Of a DNA stretch of 64,000 nucleotides, positions 63,472 through 64,000 are shown in pieces (position 1 is the first letter of the stretch; every line of letters begins with the position of its first letter). A program made the translations under genes and the position numbers. The stretch is from Nocardia puris (GTDB lineage Bacteria > Actinomycetota > Actinomycetes > Mycobacteriales > Mycobacteriaceae). The notes beneath the pieces are model-generated. The model worked only from the letters and a program-made list of their open reading frames with translations. It did no database searches and was not told the origin of the DNA. The DNA lies in the NCBI RefSeq assembly GCF_003315035.1, contig NZ_QNRE01000001.1, positions 1-64,000 on the forward strand, given 5' to 3'.

Positions 63472-64000
63472 ACCCGTTCCTGCGCGCGACACTCGCCGCC
63501 ACCGCCGTGGTGTGCGCGGTCGCGGGCTGCGGTGTGCGGGTGACCGAACTTCCGGTGCCGGGTTACGGCGTCAGCGGGCCGACCTACACCCTGCACATCG
63601 AGTTCGCCAGCGTCCTGAATCTTCCGCAGGGGGCGAAGGTGATCTCCGACGGCGTCCGGGTCGGTGAACTGACCGGCGTGCGCGTGGCCGGGGACGGCGC
63701 GTCGACCGGACATGTCGTGGCCGAGGTCGCGATCATGGATTCGGTCCGCTTGCCGGTGGGCACCACCGCCGAACTGCGGCAGGAGACTCCGCTCGGCGAT
63801 GTGCACATCGCCCTCGCCGAGCCGGCCACCGCCGCGGCGACCGTCCTGGCTCCCGGCTCGACCATCCCGCTGTCGGACACCACCCGGTCCGCGACGATCG
63901 AGGACATCCTGGCGGCGCTGTCGGTCTTCGTCGGCAGCGGTGCGATCACCGACATCCAGGGCATCCTCCGCACGATGAACACCGTGCTGCCGGAGGATCC
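63468..64000 (+). CDS. mceE: Mce family lipoprotein E (partial, runs off the right edge)
   Basis: The first 177 residues of the MceE (LprK-like) lipoprotein. The signal TLAATAVVCAVAGC ends in a lipobox with Cys near residue 21. The MCE domain follows (YTLHIEFASVLNLPQGAKVI; VGELTGVRVAG). The ATG at 63468 overlaps the mceD stop by 4 nt. No stop occurs before the end of the window; an mceF gene should follow. Confidence 0.92.
   Translation, partial: MNPFLRATLAATAVVCAVAGCGVRVTELPVPGYGVSGPTYTLHIEFASVLNLPQGAKVISDGVRVGELTGVRVAGDGASTGHVVAEVAIMDSVRLPVGTTAELRQETPLGDVHIALAEPATAAATVLAPGSTIPLSDTTRSATIEDILAALSVFVGSGAITDIQGILRTMNTVLPED

Overview
The window reads as a high-GC actinobacterial chromosome, most likely Nocardia or a close mycolic-acid relative (Rhodococcus, Mycobacterium). 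The reasons are a yrbE-mce operon, CYP51 and CYP125 of the mycobacterial type, an Rv1733c-like protein with Acg-type nitroreductases, many XRE/TetR/SARP regulators, frequent ATGA stop-start overlaps and GC-rich third codon positions. No tRNA, rRNA, insertion sequence, integrase or CRISPR array was seen.

Layout. 0.5-7.2 kb: a large SARP/AfsR-type regulator faces an FMN reductase, a DHA2 drug exporter and an imine-reductase-like enzyme; SARP-like heptamer repeats lie between them. 7.3-10.7 kb: a thiamine-precursor salvage operon (TenA, ThiY-, ThiX- and ThiZ-like proteins) behind a TPP riboswitch. 10.8-14.4 kb: a heterodimeric ABC exporter-type pair behind an IdeR-like iron box. 14.6-16.2 kb: a DUF1772 membrane protein with a divergent AraC regulator. 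16.7-24.1 kb: an unassigned glycan cluster (XRE-TPR regulator, NUDIX hydrolase, nucleotide-sugar dehydrogenase, two GT2 glycosyltransferases, NodB-like deacetylase, P-loop kinase-like protein, HAD phosphatase). One of its genes carries an apparent frameshift, and a decayed acetyltransferase marks its right edge.

24.6-29.9 kb: a TetR/FAD-monooxygenase pair with a clear palindromic operator, a Pro/Ala-rich lipoprotein, an alpha/beta hydrolase and a methyltransferase. 30-43 kb: a group resembling the mycobacterial DosR dormancy regulon (HAD-GH65 fusion, SDR, CtpF-like P-type ATPase, tandem universal stress protein, two Acg-family nitroreductases, Rv1733c-like protein, ABC-2 exporter); DosR-like boxes precede both nitroreductase genes. 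43-45.2 kb: two divergent XRE regulators and a small membrane protein.

45.5-64 kb: a lipid/sterol region. It holds an aldA-SDR-HIBADH-CMD operon resembling M. tuberculosis Rv0768-Rv0771, a TetR regulator, CYP51, a reductase remnant, CYP125 with a second aldehyde dehydrogenase (KstR-like box upstream), another TetR, an F420-type luciferase-like oxidoreductase, a fadD remnant, and a yrbEAB-mceABCDE import operon that runs off the right edge. The promoters of the aldA operon, CYP51 and the mce operon share one palindromic element, which suggests that uptake and oxidation are controlled together, probably by the TetR at 49.3 kb.
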